Assembly (NCBI GenBank): GCA_019744975.1
Contig: JAIETP010000016.1
Span: 1 to 64,000, forward strand
Direction of reading: 5' to 3'
Length of the DNA stretch: 64,000 nt
Source: Burkholderiales bacterium
Lineage (GTDB): Bacteria; Pseudomonadota; Gammaproteobacteria; Burkholderiales; SG8-41
Numbering within the stretch: the first letter of the stretch is position 1; the number at the start of each line of letters is the position of its first letter. Below the pieces are notes generated by a model, which did not search any database, was not told where the DNA came from, and saw only the letters and a list, made by a program, of their open reading frames with translations. Both the position numbers and the translations under genes were made by a program. Below are positions 46,254 through 58,707 of the stretch, piece after piece.

Positions 46254-47636
46254 TTATTTCCGCCTCATTGTGCGCTTTGCCGCCTTGCGCGGCCGCTGCC
46301 AGCCGGCACGGTATTCCTGGGTCTTGGGATTGATCGCCAGCCCGCCGGGCGGAATGTCCTTCCACAATGTCGTGCCCGCCCCCACCGTGGAGCCGCGCGC
46401 CACCCTGACCGGCGCCACCAGCTGCACGTCGGAGCCGATGTGCACATCGTCCTCGATCACCGTTCGGTGTTTGGCTGCGCCGTCGTAATTGCAGGTAATG
46501 GTACCGGCGCCGATGTTGACGTTGCGCCCGACGCCGGCATCGCCGACATAGGACAGGTGATTGGCTTTGGAGCCGTCGCCAATGTCGCTTGCCTTGATTT
46601 CGACGAAATTGCCGATATGCACTTCAGCACCCAGTTGAGTGCCGGGCCGGATGCGTGCATAGGGCCCGATGCGGCAATTCTCGCCGATCTGCGCGCCGTC
46701 GATATGGGAAAAAGGTTCGATGCGGGTGCCCGCGGCTATGCTGACATTCTTCAGTATGCAATGCGCACCGATGCTGACGTTGTTGCGCAGTACAATCTCG
46801 CCTTCGAATACGCAATTGATGTCGATTTGCACATCGCGGCCGCAGTGCAACGTGCCGCGCAGATCGAAGCGCAAGGGATCCACCAGTGTCACGCCGGCAT
46901 CCAGCAGCTCCGAAGCCTGCAGCCATTGATAGGTACGCTCGAGCTGCGCCAGTTGCGCCCGGCTGTTGACGCCTTGAATCTCACCAGCGTCTTCGACCTT
47001 TAAACCCGTCACCGGCACACCATCCTTTACTGCCAGCGCGATGATGTCGGTCAGGTAATACTCTTTTTGCGCGTTTTTGTTTTTGATCTGTGACAACCAC
47101 TTCGCCAGCCGCGCTGTCGGCAACGCCATGATGCCGCTGTTGATTTCGCTGATCCGCTGTTGCGCGACAGTGGCATCTTTTTGTTCGACAATGCCGATTA
47201 CAGCGCCGGCCTTGTTGCGCAGAATACGACCGTAACCCGTCGGGTCATCCAGTTCAGCCGTCAGTATCGCGACCCCTTTGCCGGCCGCCTTGAGCAGATC
47301 CTCCAGCGTCTCGGGATGCACCAGCGGCACATCGCCGTACAGCACCAGTGTCAGCGGTGCCTTGGTCAGTTTGGGCAGGGCCTGTTGCAAGGCATGCCCG
47401 GTGCCATGCTGCGGCGATTGCAGCGCATAAGCCAGATCCTCGCCTGACAACGCCGCCTGCACCAGATTGCCGCCATGGCCGTGAACAATACAAATCTGTT
47501 CCGCATCGATGGCGCGTGCGGCAGTGACCACATGGGCAATCAACGGTTTGCCGGCCAGCGGATGCAGCACTTTGGGCAGATCGGAGTTCATCCGTTTGCC
47601 CTGGCCGGCGGCGAGTATGACGACTTGGGGGCGCAT
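46254..47636 (-). CDS. glmU: Bifunctional UDP-GlcNAc pyrophosphorylase / glucosamine-1-P acetyltransferase
   Basis: The 460-residue enzyme acetylates glucosamine 1-phosphate and then uridylylates it. The N-terminal pyrophosphorylase domain carries [24 protein letters not shown] (residues 8-31) and ILYGDVPL-like VLYGDVPL. The C-terminal left-handed beta-helix (from about 250) has hexapeptide repeats and the catalytic His region [11 protein letters not shown]-type ([12 protein letters not shown]). With GlmS it supplies UDP-GlcNAc for peptidoglycan and lipopolysaccharide. Genes glmU and glmS are four bases apart. Confidence 0.96.
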   Translation of the reverse strand: MRPQVVILAAGQGKRMNSDLPKVLHPLAGKPLIAHVVTAARAIDAEQICIVHGHGGNLVQAALSGEDLAYALQSPQHGTGHALQQALPKLTKAPLTLVLYGDVPLVHPETLEDLLKAAGKGVAILTAELDDPTGYGRILRNKAGAVIGIVEQKDATVAQQRISEINSGIMALPTARLAKWLSQIKNKNAQKEYYLTDIIALAVKDGVPVTGLKVEDAGEIQGVNSRAQLAQLERTYQWLQASELLDAGVTLVDPLRFDLRGTLHCGRDVQIDINCVFEGEIVLRNNVSIGAHCILKNVSIAAGTRIEPFSHIDGAQIGENCRIGPYARIRPGTQLGAEVHIGNFVEIKASDIGDGSKANHLSYVGDAGVGRNVNIGAGTITCNYDGAAKHRTVIEDDVHIGSDVQLVAPVRVARGSTVGAGTTLWKDIPPGGLAINPKTQEYRAGWQRPRKAAKRTMRRK

Positions 47637-47657
47637 CGGAAAATTATCGCATAAACA

Positions 47658-49160
47658 TCAACTTGCGCGCGTCGCCAGATACGCGATCACGGCCTGTTGT
47701 TGTATCGGTGTCAGCTGTAAACCGCATTTGGTCCGCCGCCACAGCACATCTTCAGCGGTCCTTGCCCATTCATGCTCGACAAAATAATCCACTTCGCGGG
47801 CATGCAGCCCGGCGCCGAAATCCATGCCCATTCCGGCCATGCTGCCGGCTCCGGCGAGCAGCGCATGCACATTCGCACCATGGCGCTGCGTCAGGGCGTG
47901 CAGCAGGGACTGGGGCAGCCAGGGATAGTCGTGCGCCGCCTGCTGCTGCAGGCTGGTGAGCCCGCCCGCACCAAGATCGCCGCCATCCAGCGCCTGTGTT
48001 TTGGTCCAGGGCGGTCCCAGCCCGGGAAACCACGGCCGCAAGGCATCAACCGCCTGCTCGGCCAGGGCGCGATAGGTGGTGATTTTGCCGCCAAACACCG
48101 ACAGCAGCGCTGCCTCGCCGGGCATGCCTATGATGCGCAGCGCGTAGTCGCGGGTGACCTGGGATGGATTATTGCTGCCGTCGTCGAACAGCGGTCGGAT
48201 GCCGGCATAACGATGAATCACATCCTGTTCGCTCACTGCACGCTGAAAATAGCGATTCACGGCCCGGCACAGATAACGCACTTCATCGGCGCTTGCCGCA
48301 CAATCATCGGCGTCGCCCTTCAACTCCACGTCCGTGGTGCCGATCAGCGTGTAGTCATCCTGATAGGGGTACGCAAAAATCACCCGGCGGTCGTCGTTCT
48401 GCAGAATAAAGGCATGCTGGCCTTCGTACAGCTTCGGCACAATGATATGGCTGCCTTGCACCAGTCGCAGCCGGAACGGCACATCCAGTCCGGCGATCTC
48501 ACCCAGGAAATTTTTTGCCCAGGGGCCGGCGGCATTGATGACGAATCTGGCGCGGATTTCTTCCACGGTCCCGCCCGCCGTCTGCAGCACGGCCCGCCAC
48601 TGCTCATTGTCACGGCCGAGGGCGATGCAGGCGGTGCGGGTACGGATGCGCGCGCCGTGCGCCCGCGCAGACCGCGCGGTGGCAATGACCAGCCGTGCAT
48701 CATCCACCCAGCAATCCGAATAAATAAAACCTTTGTGCAGGGAAGGCTGCAATCCGCTGTTGTACGGCGCGCTCGACAAATCAACGGCGGCGGATCCGGG
48801 CAGCGTCTGTCGCCGCGCCAGCATGTCGTACAGCCATAATCCGGCGCGGATCATCCATGCCGGCCGCAGTTCCGGGACATGCGGCATCACGAAGCGCAGC
48901 GGGCGAACCAGGTGTGGCGCGGTATTCAGCAGCACTTCCCGCTCGCGCAACGCTTCGGCGACCAGCCGGAACTCGAATTGCTCGAGATAACGCAAGCCGC
49001 CGTGGATCAGCTTGCTGCTGGCCGAACTGGTGGCGCCGCCGAGGTCATTCTTTTCAACCAGCAGCACGGATAATCCGCGGCCTGCCGCGTCGCGGGCAAT
49101 GCCGGTACCGTTGATTCCGCCGCCGACCACCAGCACATCGACGGACTGATCTGCGGTCAT
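47658..49160 (-). CDS. glpD: Glycerol-3-phosphate dehydrogenase (FAD)
   Basis: The 500-residue flavoprotein oxidises glycerol 3-phosphate to dihydroxyacetone phosphate at the membrane. The FAD loop is VVGGGINGTGIARDAAGRG near residue 10; GGATSSASSKLIHGGLRYLE is the typical downstream motif, and YTLIGTTDVE and GGKITTYR appear later. The start was set at the ATG at 49160; upstream is a MITE-like inverted-repeat segment and no ribosome site, so expression may be weak or rely on another signal. It precedes glmU by 21 bp on the same strand. Confidence 0.9.
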   Translation of the reverse strand: MTADQSVDVLVVGGGINGTGIARDAAGRGLSVLLVEKNDLGGATSSASSKLIHGGLRYLEQFEFRLVAEALREREVLLNTAPHLVRPLRFVMPHVPELRPAWMIRAGLWLYDMLARRQTLPGSAAVDLSSAPYNSGLQPSLHKGFIYSDCWVDDARLVIATARSARAHGARIRTRTACIALGRDNEQWRAVLQTAGGTVEEIRARFVINAAGPWAKNFLGEIAGLDVPFRLRLVQGSHIIVPKLYEGQHAFILQNDDRRVIFAYPYQDDYTLIGTTDVELKGDADDCAASADEVRYLCRAVNRYFQRAVSEQDVIHRYAGIRPLFDDGSNNPSQVTRDYALRIIGMPGEAALLSVFGGKITTYRALAEQAVDALRPWFPGLGPPWTKTQALDGGDLGAGGLTSLQQQAAHDYPWLPQSLLHALTQRHGANVHALLAGAGSMAGMGMDFGAGLHAREVDYFVEHEWARTAEDVLWRRTKCGLQLTPIQQQAVIAYLATRAS

Positions 49161-49165
49161 GGCTC

Positions 49166-49312
49166 TAGCAGTCTGTTGAAAAAACGATGCGCGAGCGCGT
49201 GGGGAGCGTAGCGACCAAGCGCACACGCGTACGAATCATTGATTTAACGAGATTCGAAAAATCTTGTATGTCAGCGAATAGCATCAATTTCGAGAATTTC
49301 AGCAAACTGCCA
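49166..49312. mobile_element. Possible 147-bp MITE-like remnant between glpD and atpC
   Basis: The left 18 bases (49166-49183, TAGCAGTCTGTTGAAAAA) and the right 18 bases (49295-49312) form an imperfect inverted repeat with 13 of 18 positions matching. The CAGTCTGTTGAAAA type of end resembles termini of insertion sequences. There is no transposase frame and no clear target duplication. Its left end lies six bases before the glpD ATG, replacing the usual leader. Confidence 0.35.
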
Positions 49313-49314
49313 GA

Positions 49315-49342
49315 CAAAAAAGGGCGGCTAGCAGCCGCCCTT
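49315..49342 (-). terminator. Intrinsic terminator of the ATP synthase operon
   Basis: On the minus strand a perfect 8-bp stem (49322-49329 with 49333-49340, three-base loop) is followed by six T (A at 49316-49321). It lies 24 bp beyond the atpC stop codon. Confidence 0.9.
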
Positions 49343-49365
49343 GTTGTCCGCAAGACGTCTGGACA

Positions 49366-49803
49366 TCAACGTTTGCCGCGCAGTTTGCGGATGGCCGCGA
49401 GTTGCGCCGCCAGCACCGCGAGTTCAGCTTCAACGGTCGCCACTTCCTGCTTGCCCTGAGCGTTTTTGCGCGCTTCCTCGGCCTGCTTCAGCGCTTCTGT
49501 CGCTTTGGCTTCGTCGAGATCGGCGCCGCGGATCGCGGTATCGGCCAGCACGGTGACCATCTTCGGCTGCACTTCAAGCACGCCGCCGGCGACAAAAATG
49601 AATTCCTCGGGCCCGCCGCCTGCCGGCTTGATGCGCACTTCACCGGGTTTGATGCGGGTGATCAGCGGCGTGTGGCGCGGATAGATGCCGAGTTCGCCCG
49701 CTTCGCCGGGCAGCACGACAAACTCCGCCTCGCCGGAATAAATCTGCTCTTCCGCGCTGACGACATCGACGTGCATGGTATGAACGGCTTCGGCCATGGC
49801 CAT
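49366..49803 (-). CDS. atpC: ATP synthase epsilon subunit
   Basis: The 145-residue protein has the N-terminal beta-sandwich ([29 protein letters not shown], then [15 protein letters not shown]) and the C-terminal helical hairpin ([18 protein letters not shown]). It is the rotor subunit that links gamma to the c-ring and inhibits hydrolysis. It is the last gene of atpIBEFHAGDC, 12 bp after atpD. Confidence 0.96.
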   Translation of the reverse strand: MAMAEAVHTMHVDVVSAEEQIYSGEAEFVVLPGEAGELGIYPRHTPLITRIKPGEVRIKPAGGGPEEFIFVAGGVLEVQPKMVTVLADTAIRGADLDEAKATEALKQAEEARKNAQGKQEVATVEAELAVLAAQLAAIRKLRGKR

Positions 49804-49815
49804 ATTCCCTTACCC

Positions 49816-51219
<1,404 letters not shown>

Positions 51220-51269
51220 CTATCCCTAAATCAAAATGTCGTAAACAATCAGATCATCCTGCGGCCACA

Positions 51270-52133
51270 TCAAACAGCGGCCGCACCCGCAACGATCTCC
51301 GACAGCTCCTTGGTAATCGAAGCCTGCCGCGTCTTGTTGTAAATCAGTGTCAATTCGTCGATTACTTTGCCGGCGTTGTCCGAGGCCGCCTTCATCGCCA
51401 CCATGCGCGCCGACTGCTCGGAGGCCATGTTCTCGGCCACACCCTGGTAGATCAGTGCCTCGACATACCGTGTCAGCACCTGGTCAAGCACCACCTTGGC
51501 GTCCGGCTCGTAGATGTAATCCCAGGAACCTTCCGGTGCGCCCAGCGCATCGCCCGACAACGGCAGCAGCTGCTCGACCACCGGCTCCTGCTTCATGGTG
51601 TTGACAAACTTGGTGTAGACGATCAGCAGCCGGTCAAAACGGTCCTGCATGTAACCGTCGAGCATCACCTTCAGCGCGCCGATCAGTTTTTCCATCTGCG
51701 GTTTGTCGCCCAGGCCGGTGACCTGCGCCACCACACTCGCACCCAGACGCTGCATGAAACCCAGACCCTTGTTGCCGAGCGCGCACACTTCGATTTCTTC
51801 GCCCAGTGCTTCCCATTCCTTGATCTTGTTCAGCGCCAGCCGCAGGGCATTGGTGTTCAGGCCGCCGCACAAACCCTTGTCGGTGGTGACCACGATCAGG
51901 CCGATGCGTTTGACCGAGTCACGCGACACGAGGAAGGGGTGACGGTACTCCGGATTCGCGTGGCTGATGTGCGCGGCAACGTTGCGGATTTTTTCACCGT
52001 ACGGCCGCGAGGTGCGCATGCGATCCTGCGCCTTGCGCATTTTCGAGGCCGCGACCATTTCCATCGCCTTGGTGATCTTGCGCGTGTTTTGCACGCTCTT
52101 GATCTTGGTGCGAATTTCCTTCGAGCCGGGCAT
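51270..52133 (-). CDS. atpG: ATP synthase gamma subunit
   Basis: The 287-residue central stalk starts with [36 protein letters not shown] and ends with [40 protein letters not shown], the two coiled-coil ends that turn in the alpha3beta3 hexamer. The [12 protein letters not shown] central fold is present. No Shine-Dalgarno sequence precedes the ATG: the 48-bp spacer from atpA is filled by one of the AT-rich motifs, so translation may be coupled to atpA or started without one. Confidence 0.97.
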   Translation of the reverse strand: MPGSKEIRTKIKSVQNTRKITKAMEMVAASKMRKAQDRMRTSRPYGEKIRNVAAHISHANPEYRHPFLVSRDSVKRIGLIVVTTDKGLCGGLNTNALRLALNKIKEWEALGEEIEVCALGNKGLGFMQRLGASVVAQVTGLGDKPQMEKLIGALKVMLDGYMQDRFDRLLIVYTKFVNTMKQEPVVEQLLPLSGDALGAPEGSWDYIYEPDAKVVLDQVLTRYVEALIYQGVAENMASEQSARMVAMKAASDNAGKVIDELTLIYNKTRQASITKELSEIVAGAAAV

Positions 52134-52137
52134 GTTA

Positions 52138-52169
52138 TAAGTATATGATTTTAAACGATTATTTTATGG
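52138..52169 (+). promoter_or_regulatory. AT-rich IHF-like site between atpA and atpG
   Basis: On the plus strand TAAGTATATGATT (52138-52150) fits YAANNNNTTGATW with one mismatch and an AT-rich tract follows. It lies directly before the atpG start in a spacer that otherwise would carry a ribosome site. Confidence 0.45.
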
Positions 52170-52181
52170 ATGGCGGAGTGC

Positions 52182-53723
52182 TTAATAGGAGCCGTTCTGC
52201 TTCCAGTCCTTGATCGCCGCGGTCAATTGCGCCTCATCGTCCTTGGACAGGTCCTTGGTGTCTTCAATGCGTTTGACCAGATCGCCGAACTTGGCCTTGA
52301 TGTAATCGCGCATCGACCGTTCGGCCGCCAGCGCCTTCTTCACATCGACATCGTCGAGGTAGCCGCCGCTGACGGCAAACAGCGTCAGCGCCATTTCCCA
52401 AACCTGCAGCGGCTCGTACTGCGGCTGTTTCATCAATTCCGTCACCAGGCGGCCGCGCTCCAGCTGCTTGCGGGTCGCTTCGTCGAGGTCTGAGGCAAAT
52501 TGGGCAAAAGCAGCCAGTTCGCGATACTGCGCCAGTGCCAGGCGCACACCGCCGCCCAGCTTCTTGATGACCTTGGTTTGTGCCGCGCCACCGACGCGCG
52601 ACACCGAAATACCGGCGTTGATCGCGGGACGGATACCGGCATTGAACAAGTCCGTTTCGAGGAAGATCTGGCCGTCGGTGATCGAGATCACGTTGGTCGG
52701 CACGAAGGCGGTCACGTCACCGGCCTGGGTTTCAATCACCGGCAGTGCGGTCAGCGAACCGGTCTTGCCTTTGACCGCACCCTTGGTGAAGGCCTCAACA
52801 TATTCTTCGTTGACGCGCGCCGCACGTTCGAGCAGACGCGAGTGCAGATAAAACACGTCGCCGGGATAGGCTTCGCGGCCCGGAGGACGGCGCAGCAGCA
52901 GCGACACCTGACGGTAGGCCCAGGCCTGTTTGGTCAGATCGTCATAAATGATCAGTGCATCCTGGCCGCGATCACGGAAATACTCACCCATGGTGCAGCC
53001 GGAGTAGGGCGCGATGAACTGCATTGCCGCGGATTCCGACGCGGTGGCGGCGACGACGATGGTGTAGGCCATCGCGCCGTGTTCCTCGAGCTTGCGCACC
53101 ACGTTCTTGATCGACGACGCCTTCTGGCCGATCGCGACGTAAATGCAGATCAGGTCCTTGCCCTTCTGGTTGATGATGGCGTCGATCGCCACAGCGGTTT
53201 TGCCGGTCTGGCGGTCGCCGATGATCAGTTCGCGCTGGCCGCGGCCGACAGGCACCATGGCATCGATTGATTTCAACCCGGTCTGCACCGGCTGCGACAC
53301 CGATTTGCGCGCAATCACGCCCGGCGCGACCTTTTCAATGACGTCGGTCATCTTGGCGTTGACCGGGCCCTTGCCGTCGACCGGCTCACCGAGGGAATTG
53401 ACGACGCGTCCGATCAGCTCGGGACCGACCGGCACTTCGAGAATGCGGCCCGTGGTTTTCACGGTATCGCCTTCGGAAATATGCTCGTAGGCACCCAGAA
53501 TCACCGCGCCGACCGAATCACGCTCAAGGTTCAGCGCGAGGCCGAAGGTGTTTTTCGGGAACTCGAGCATTTCGCCCTGCATCACGTCGGCGAGGCCATG
53601 AATGCGGCAGATGCCGTCGGTCACCGAAATCACCGTACCCTGTGTACGCGCTTCCGCGCTGCCGCCCAGATTCTGAATCCGGCTTTTGATGAGTTCGCTG
53701 ATCTCGGAGGGATTGAGTTGCAT
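52182..53723 (-). CDS. atpA: ATP synthase alpha subunit
   Basis: The 513-residue subunit carries the regulatory nucleotide site: Walker [17 protein letters not shown] near residue 169, [21 protein letters not shown] (Walker B) and the arginine-finger region [25 protein letters not shown] type. It assembles with atpD. The gene follows atpH after nine bases. Confidence 0.97.
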   Translation of the reverse strand: MQLNPSEISELIKSRIQNLGGSAEARTQGTVISVTDGICRIHGLADVMQGEMLEFPKNTFGLALNLERDSVGAVILGAYEHISEGDTVKTTGRILEVPVGPELIGRVVNSLGEPVDGKGPVNAKMTDVIEKVAPGVIARKSVSQPVQTGLKSIDAMVPVGRGQRELIIGDRQTGKTAVAIDAIINQKGKDLICIYVAIGQKASSIKNVVRKLEEHGAMAYTIVVAATASESAAMQFIAPYSGCTMGEYFRDRGQDALIIYDDLTKQAWAYRQVSLLLRRPPGREAYPGDVFYLHSRLLERAARVNEEYVEAFTKGAVKGKTGSLTALPVIETQAGDVTAFVPTNVISITDGQIFLETDLFNAGIRPAINAGISVSRVGGAAQTKVIKKLGGGVRLALAQYRELAAFAQFASDLDEATRKQLERGRLVTELMKQPQYEPLQVWEMALTLFAVSGGYLDDVDVKKALAAERSMRDYIKAKFGDLVKRIEDTKDLSKDDEAQLTAAIKDWKQNGSY

Positions 53724-53732
53724 GTGTTGCTC

Positions 53733-54281
53733 CTAGTGGGTAAGCGCGGTGGCCATCGCATCCAGCCTGCCGCGCACCGTTGCATCGATGACTTTGTCGC
53801 CGACGACGATTTTCACGCCGCCGATCAATTGCGGATCAATCTCGACTTTCGCCGTGATTTTCCGCTTGAATTTGGTTTCCAGCGTGGCCACCAGCGCCTT
53901 CACCTGCTCATCGCTGATCGGCAGCGCCGAAATCACGCTCGCTTCCAGTGTGCCTTCATGTTCGCGCTTGAGGCTTTCGTAGACACCACGGATATGCGGC
54001 GTCAGTTCCAGCCGGCTGTTCTGCACCAGCACCTGCATGAAGCTGCGCGCCTCATTGGCGACAGCAGCGTCGAGATTGTCGCCGATCACGCCCAGCACCA
54101 GCCCTTCGAGCTGCTGGGCGCTGACGTTGGGATCGCCGATGATCGCCTGCACACGGGCGTCACCGACCACCGCGTCGAGATTGGCCAGCGCGTCCGACCA
54201 TTGCGCCAGCGCGTTTTTCTCGCGGGCAAGTTTGTACACCGCTTCAGCGTAGGGGCGCGCGATGGTTACAGGTTCGGCCAT
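53733..54281 (-). CDS. atpH: ATP synthase delta subunit
   Basis: The 182-residue subunit joins F1 to the peripheral stalk. It has the N-terminal six-helix bundle (ARPYAEAVYKLAREKNALAQW) and the C-terminal segment TKFKRKITAKVEIDPQLIGGVKIVVGDKVIDATVRGRL that binds subunit b. Spacing to atpF is 19 bp. Confidence 0.96.
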   Translation of the reverse strand: MAEPVTIARPYAEAVYKLAREKNALAQWSDALANLDAVVGDARVQAIIGDPNVSAQQLEGLVLGVIGDNLDAAVANEARSFMQVLVQNSRLELTPHIRGVYESLKREHEGTLEASVISALPISDEQVKALVATLETKFKRKITAKVEIDPQLIGGVKIVVGDKVIDATVRGRLDAMATALTH

Positions 54282-54300
54282 GGTTAGTGTTCAGCCTGTC

Positions 54301-54771
54301 TTACAGTTGGCGCTGCACGGCGGCGAGCATGTCGGCATGGGCCTTGGCATCGACTTCACGTTTGAGGATCTGCTCGGCACCGGCCACGGCAAGCGTGGCA
54401 ACCTGTGTGCGCAGCATTTCCTTGGCGCGCGAAACTTCCTGCTCGATTTCGGCCTTGGCGCCGGCCACCAGCCGTTCGCCTTCGACCTTGGCCGTGGTTT
54501 TCGCCTCTTCGATCATCTGGCTGGCACGTTTCTCGGCCTGCGCGACGATCTCGCTGGCGCGACCACGCGCCTGGGCGATCGCCGCATCGGCATCCTTTGC
54601 TGCGCGCTCCAGCGACTGCCGGCCTTCCTCGCCGGCAGCAAGCCCGTCCGCAATCTGTTTCTGCCGCGCTTCAAGGGCGCGGATCAGATGCGGCCATATC
54701 AGCGTTTTGCAAAACCAGATGAAGACGAAGAACGTGACTGCCTGCGCAATCATCGTGACGTTTAGGTTCAT
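54301..54771 (-). CDS. atpF: ATP synthase subunit b
   Basis: The 156-residue peripheral stalk protein has one N-terminal membrane helix (about residues 4-25, [23 protein letters not shown]) followed by a long charged helix ([24 protein letters not shown]) that dimerises. This is the standard length for bacterial b. Its start is 33 bp after atpE. Confidence 0.96.
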   Translation of the reverse strand: MNLNVTMIAQAVTFFVFIWFCKTLIWPHLIRALEARQKQIADGLAAGEEGRQSLERAAKDADAAIAQARGRASEIVAQAEKRASQMIEEAKTTAKVEGERLVAGAKAEIEQEVSRAKEMLRTQVATLAVAGAEQILKREVDAKAHADMLAAVQRQL

Positions 54772-54804
54772 GACTTTCCCCTACGGACAGCGTTTCGAAA
54801 CAGC

Positions 54805-55927
<1,123 letters not shown>

Positions 55928-55950
55928 CTCTGCTTGTCCCTGAACCTTGT

Positions 55951-56319
55951 TTATTCTTTGACCAAGATCGCCATCCGGAAAACCACGACCGAAACGGCGA
56001 ACGTTATGAAAAACACCGGATGCACGACGGCTTTGTAGGTCGTCAGCACCCATCCCATCTGCAACACAATCAAAATGATCCGGGCGGCTTCGGCCCTGAA
56101 CAGCGCACGCAAAGTATTGGCCGCCGTCCTGACCCTGCTACCGGAAACCAGCATCGCATAAGCCAAATCCGCGACCTGGTTGATGATGCCTCCCAGCACC
56201 GCAGAAACCGCGCCATGTACGCCGATAAAAAGCCCTGCCAACAACCCCAGACCTGCGGTGGCATAAATCTGCCAGCGCATTGCGGTGCGCATGGGCTTGC
56301 TGTCGATGCGTAATAACAC
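55951..56319 (-). CDS. atpI: ATP synthase assembly protein AtpI
   Basis: The 122-residue membrane protein has four membrane segments ([68 protein letters not shown]). It matches the AtpI family, which assists c-ring assembly and possibly magnesium uptake. It is the first gene of the atp operon, 23 bp before atpB. The in-frame ATG at 56292 is an alternative start. Confidence 0.88.
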   Translation of the reverse strand: MLLRIDSKPMRTAMRWQIYATAGLGLLAGLFIGVHGAVSAVLGGIINQVADLAYAMLVSGSRVRTAANTLRALFRAEAARIILIVLQMGWVLTTYKAVVHPVFFITFAVSVVVFRMAILVKE

Positions 56320-56344
56320 CCGGACGGCCCCTGCAAACCGTGGA

Positions 56345-56374
56345 ATTTTAATGGTTAGGCCGCTACCGCGTCAA
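56345..56374 (-). promoter_or_regulatory. Promoter of the ATP synthase operon
   Basis: On the minus strand TTGACG (56369-56374, 5/6), an 18-bp spacer and TAAAAT (56345-56350, 5/6) precede atpI. The start of transcription would be near 56337, 18 bases before the ATG. Confidence 0.6.
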
Positions 56375-56405
56375 ACCATTCTGCGCCGCAGCATTACCCA
56401 GATCT

Positions 56406-57272
56406 TTACCTTTTCTCGCCCGTGAGCCGGGAAATCAGTCCGTCCAGCTGGTCGAGACTGCCGTAATCGATGACCAGACTGCCCTTGCCTTTACGTTTGG
56501 TTTTGATCAGAACGCGGGTGCCGAGCTTCTCAGCCAGGCTTTCCTGCAGGCGCAATACATCGCGGTCTGCGGCCGGGCGGCTGCGGGTTCCGCTGCGAGT
56601 CGTCAGCAGGGCGGCGACGCGTTGCTCGACTTCGCGCACCGACAGCCCTTTGGCAGCCGCTTCGTTGGCCAGTTCGACCTGACGCACGGCCGGCAGGGCC
56701 AGCAGCGCGCGGGCATGGCCCATTTCGATGCGGCCTGCACCGAGCAACGTTTTAACCGGCGGCGCCAGTTCCAGCAGGCGCAGCAGATTGGTCACGGCTG
56801 CGCGCGATTTACCGATGGCATCGGCCACCGCCTGGTGGGTCAGGGCAAATTCGTTGATCAGGCGTTCAATGCCGGTGGCCTCTTCGAGCGCGTTGAGATC
56901 CTCACGCTGGATGTTTTCAATCAGCGCCACCGCCAGCGCCTGCTGGTCGGGTACATCGCGCACCAGCACCGGCACGCTGCTCAGCCCGGCGATGCGCGCC
57001 GCGCGCCAGCGCCGTTCGCCGGCGATGATTTCATGGTTACCGCCACCCACCGGCCGCACCAGAATCGGCTGCATGATGCCCTGGGCTTTGATCGACGCGG
57101 CCAGCGCATTCAGCGCACCCTGATCCATGCGCGAGCGCGGCTGGTATTTGCCTGGCTGCAGTGCAGCAATCGGCAGTGTGGTCACCGCATCAGCGCTGCT
57201 GCTGCGCGACGGTGCTGTATCGCCACCAAGCAGAGCATCAAGGCCGCGCCCCAAACCTTTGGGCTTAACCAT
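56406..57272 (-). CDS. parB: Chromosome-partitioning protein ParB
   Basis: The 288-residue CTPase clamp binds parS and spreads. It has the LGRGLDALLG start that binds ParA, the arginine-rich CTP motif GERRWRAARIAG near residue 86, LIENIQREDLNALEEA (box II), and the helix-turn-helix in LTHQAVADAIGKSRAAVTNLLRLL. Two parS sites lie about 3.4 kb away next to mnmG. Its ribosome site AAAGGA lies within the AT-rich motif of the parA-parB spacer. Confidence 0.96.
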   Translation of the reverse strand: MVKPKGLGRGLDALLGGDTAPSRSSSADAVTTLPIAALQPGKYQPRSRMDQGALNALAASIKAQGIMQPILVRPVGGGNHEIIAGERRWRAARIAGLSSVPVLVRDVPDQQALAVALIENIQREDLNALEEATGIERLINEFALTHQAVADAIGKSRAAVTNLLRLLELAPPVKTLLGAGRIEMGHARALLALPAVRQVELANEAAAKGLSVREVEQRVAALLTTRSGTRSRPAADRDVLRLQESLAEKLGTRVLIKTKRKGKGSLVIDYGSLDQLDGLISRLTGEKR

Positions 57273-57298
57273 AATAATCCTTTAAAATCAAATACTTA
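57273..57298 (-). promoter_or_regulatory. AT-rich IHF-like site between parA and parB
   Basis: On the minus strand TAAGTATTTGATT (57286-57298) fits YAANNNNTTGATW exactly. It starts with the TAA stop codon of parA and runs into the parB ribosome site. Confidence 0.5.
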
Positions 57299-58084
57299 AG
57301 TTGTTCTGCTGGCTTTAGCGCTGCGGTTGAGCATTTCACCCGCCAGCGCCAGGTAGGCCTGCGCGCCTTTGGAGGCGCGATCAAACTCCAGCGCCGGTAA
57401 ACCATGGCTGGGCGCTTCCGCCAGGCGCACATTGCGCGGAATCACCGTGCGGTAGACCTTGTCGCCGAAGTGCTGCATCAACTGCGCCGAAACTTGTTGT
57501 GCCAGGGTATTGCGCGGGTCATACATGGTGCGCAGCAGGCCTTCGATTTCGAGATCGGGATTCAGATGTTCACGCACACGCTTGATGGTACTGACCAGGT
57601 CCGACAAACCTTCCAGCGCGTAATACTCACACTGCATCGGGATCATCACGGCTTGTGCCGCGGTCAAGCCATTCACCGTCAGCAGGTTCAGCGCCGGCGG
57701 ACAATCGATCAGGATGAAATCGTAATCGGCAGCCACCGTCTGCAGCGCTTCCTTCAATCGTGTTTCGCGGCGATCGATATCGACCAGTTCAACTTCGGCA
57801 CCGGCGAGTTCGCGGTTCGAAGGCAACACGTCGTAACCGGCTGCCGCACGCTGTTTTACTTCAGCGATCTCCTTTTCACCGAGCAGCACTTGATACACCG
57901 TCGCCGGCAGGCTGCGTTTGTCGATGCCGCTGCCCATGGTGGCATTGCCCTGCGGATCGAGATCGACCAGCAACACGCGACGATGCGTCGCCGCCAGACT
58001 CGCCGCCAGATTGACGCCGGTGGTGGTTTTGCCGACGCCGCCTTTCTGATTGGTGATGGCGATGATGCGGGTGGTCGTGGTCAT
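57296..58084 (-). CDS. parA: Chromosome-partitioning ATPase ParA (Soj)
   Basis: The 262-residue MinD/ParA-type ATPase has the deviant Walker A NQKGGVGKTTTGVNLAASLA near residue 12, DLDPQGNATMGSG (A') and ILIDCPPALNLLTVNGL (Walker B). It pulls ParB-parS complexes along the nucleoid after replication. It overlaps rsmG by four bases upstream and precedes parB by 23 bp. Confidence 0.96.
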   Translation of the reverse strand: MTTTTRIIAITNQKGGVGKTTTGVNLAASLAATHRRVLLVDLDPQGNATMGSGIDKRSLPATVYQVLLGEKEIAEVKQRAAAGYDVLPSNRELAGAEVELVDIDRRETRLKEALQTVAADYDFILIDCPPALNLLTVNGLTAAQAVMIPMQCEYYALEGLSDLVSTIKRVREHLNPDLEIEGLLRTMYDPRNTLAQQVSAQLMQHFGDKVYRTVIPRNVRLAEAPSHGLPALEFDRASKGAQAYLALAGEMLNRSAKASRTT

Positions 58085-58707
58085 GCGGCCGGCTCCAGTA
58101 CGGCGGCATGGCGTTCCGCGCCGAGTCCCGGTACGTTCAGCGCGACCACGTTGCGCAAATGAAAATCTCCGGGCACTTGCGCCAGTTCTTCATGCGGGTA
58201 AACGCCTTTCATCGCGACTACCACGCCGGTTTTGGCACATAATTTTCCGGCCAGCGCCAGGAATTCCGGCAAATCCGAAAAGGCGCGCGACACCACGGTG
58301 TCGAAGGGCTGCGGTGATGCCCAGGTTTCGACTCGATCACAAACCACATCGACATTGTTCAATTTGAGCTCAATCGCCGCCTGGCGCAGGAAGGTGGTTT
58401 TTTTGTGGTTGGAATCAAGCAGCGTGAATTGCCATTCCGGACGCGCCAGCGCCAGCGGAATGCCGGGCAGTCCCGCGCCGCTGCCAACATCCAGCACCCG
58501 CTGGCCGCGCACATGCGGCAACACCGACAGCGAATCGAGCAGATGATGGGTCAGCATTTTCGCGGGCTCGCGCACGGCGGTCAGGTTGTAGGCCTTGTTC
58601 CATTTTTCGACCAGTACCAGATAGTCGAGCATGCGCTGCTGCGCATCCGGCGCGACATTCAGTCCCAGCGCTGTAATGCCCGCGGCCAGTTCGCCAGCGA
58701 GACTCAT
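58081..58707 (-). CDS. rsmG: 16S rRNA (guanine-527-N7)-methyltransferase RsmG
   Basis: The 208-residue SAM-dependent methyltransferase modifies G527 of 16S rRNA. The SAM site [17 protein letters not shown] near residue 70 is intact, with [15 protein letters not shown] later and [17 protein letters not shown] near the end. It overlaps mnmG by four bases and parA by four, a tight operon typical of the origin region. Confidence 0.95.
   Translation of the reverse strand: MSLAGELAAGITALGLNVAPDAQQRMLDYLVLVEKWNKAYNLTAVREPAKMLTHHLLDSLSVLPHVRGQRVLDVGSGAGLPGIPLALARPEWQFTLLDSNHKKTTFLRQAAIELKLNNVDVVCDRVETWASPQPFDTVVSRAFSDLPEFLALAGKLCAKTGVVVAMKGVYPHEELAQVPGDFHLRNVVALNVPGLGAERHAAVLEPAA

Noticed and set aside
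47772-48839. A 355-codon plus-strand frame opposite glpD
   Set aside because: Shadow of glpD; no start signal or recognisable domain.
49232-49262. Possible further copy of the AT-rich motif in the MITE-like segment (AATCATTGATTT)
   Set aside because: Only three bases separate AA and TTGAT, against four in the consensus.
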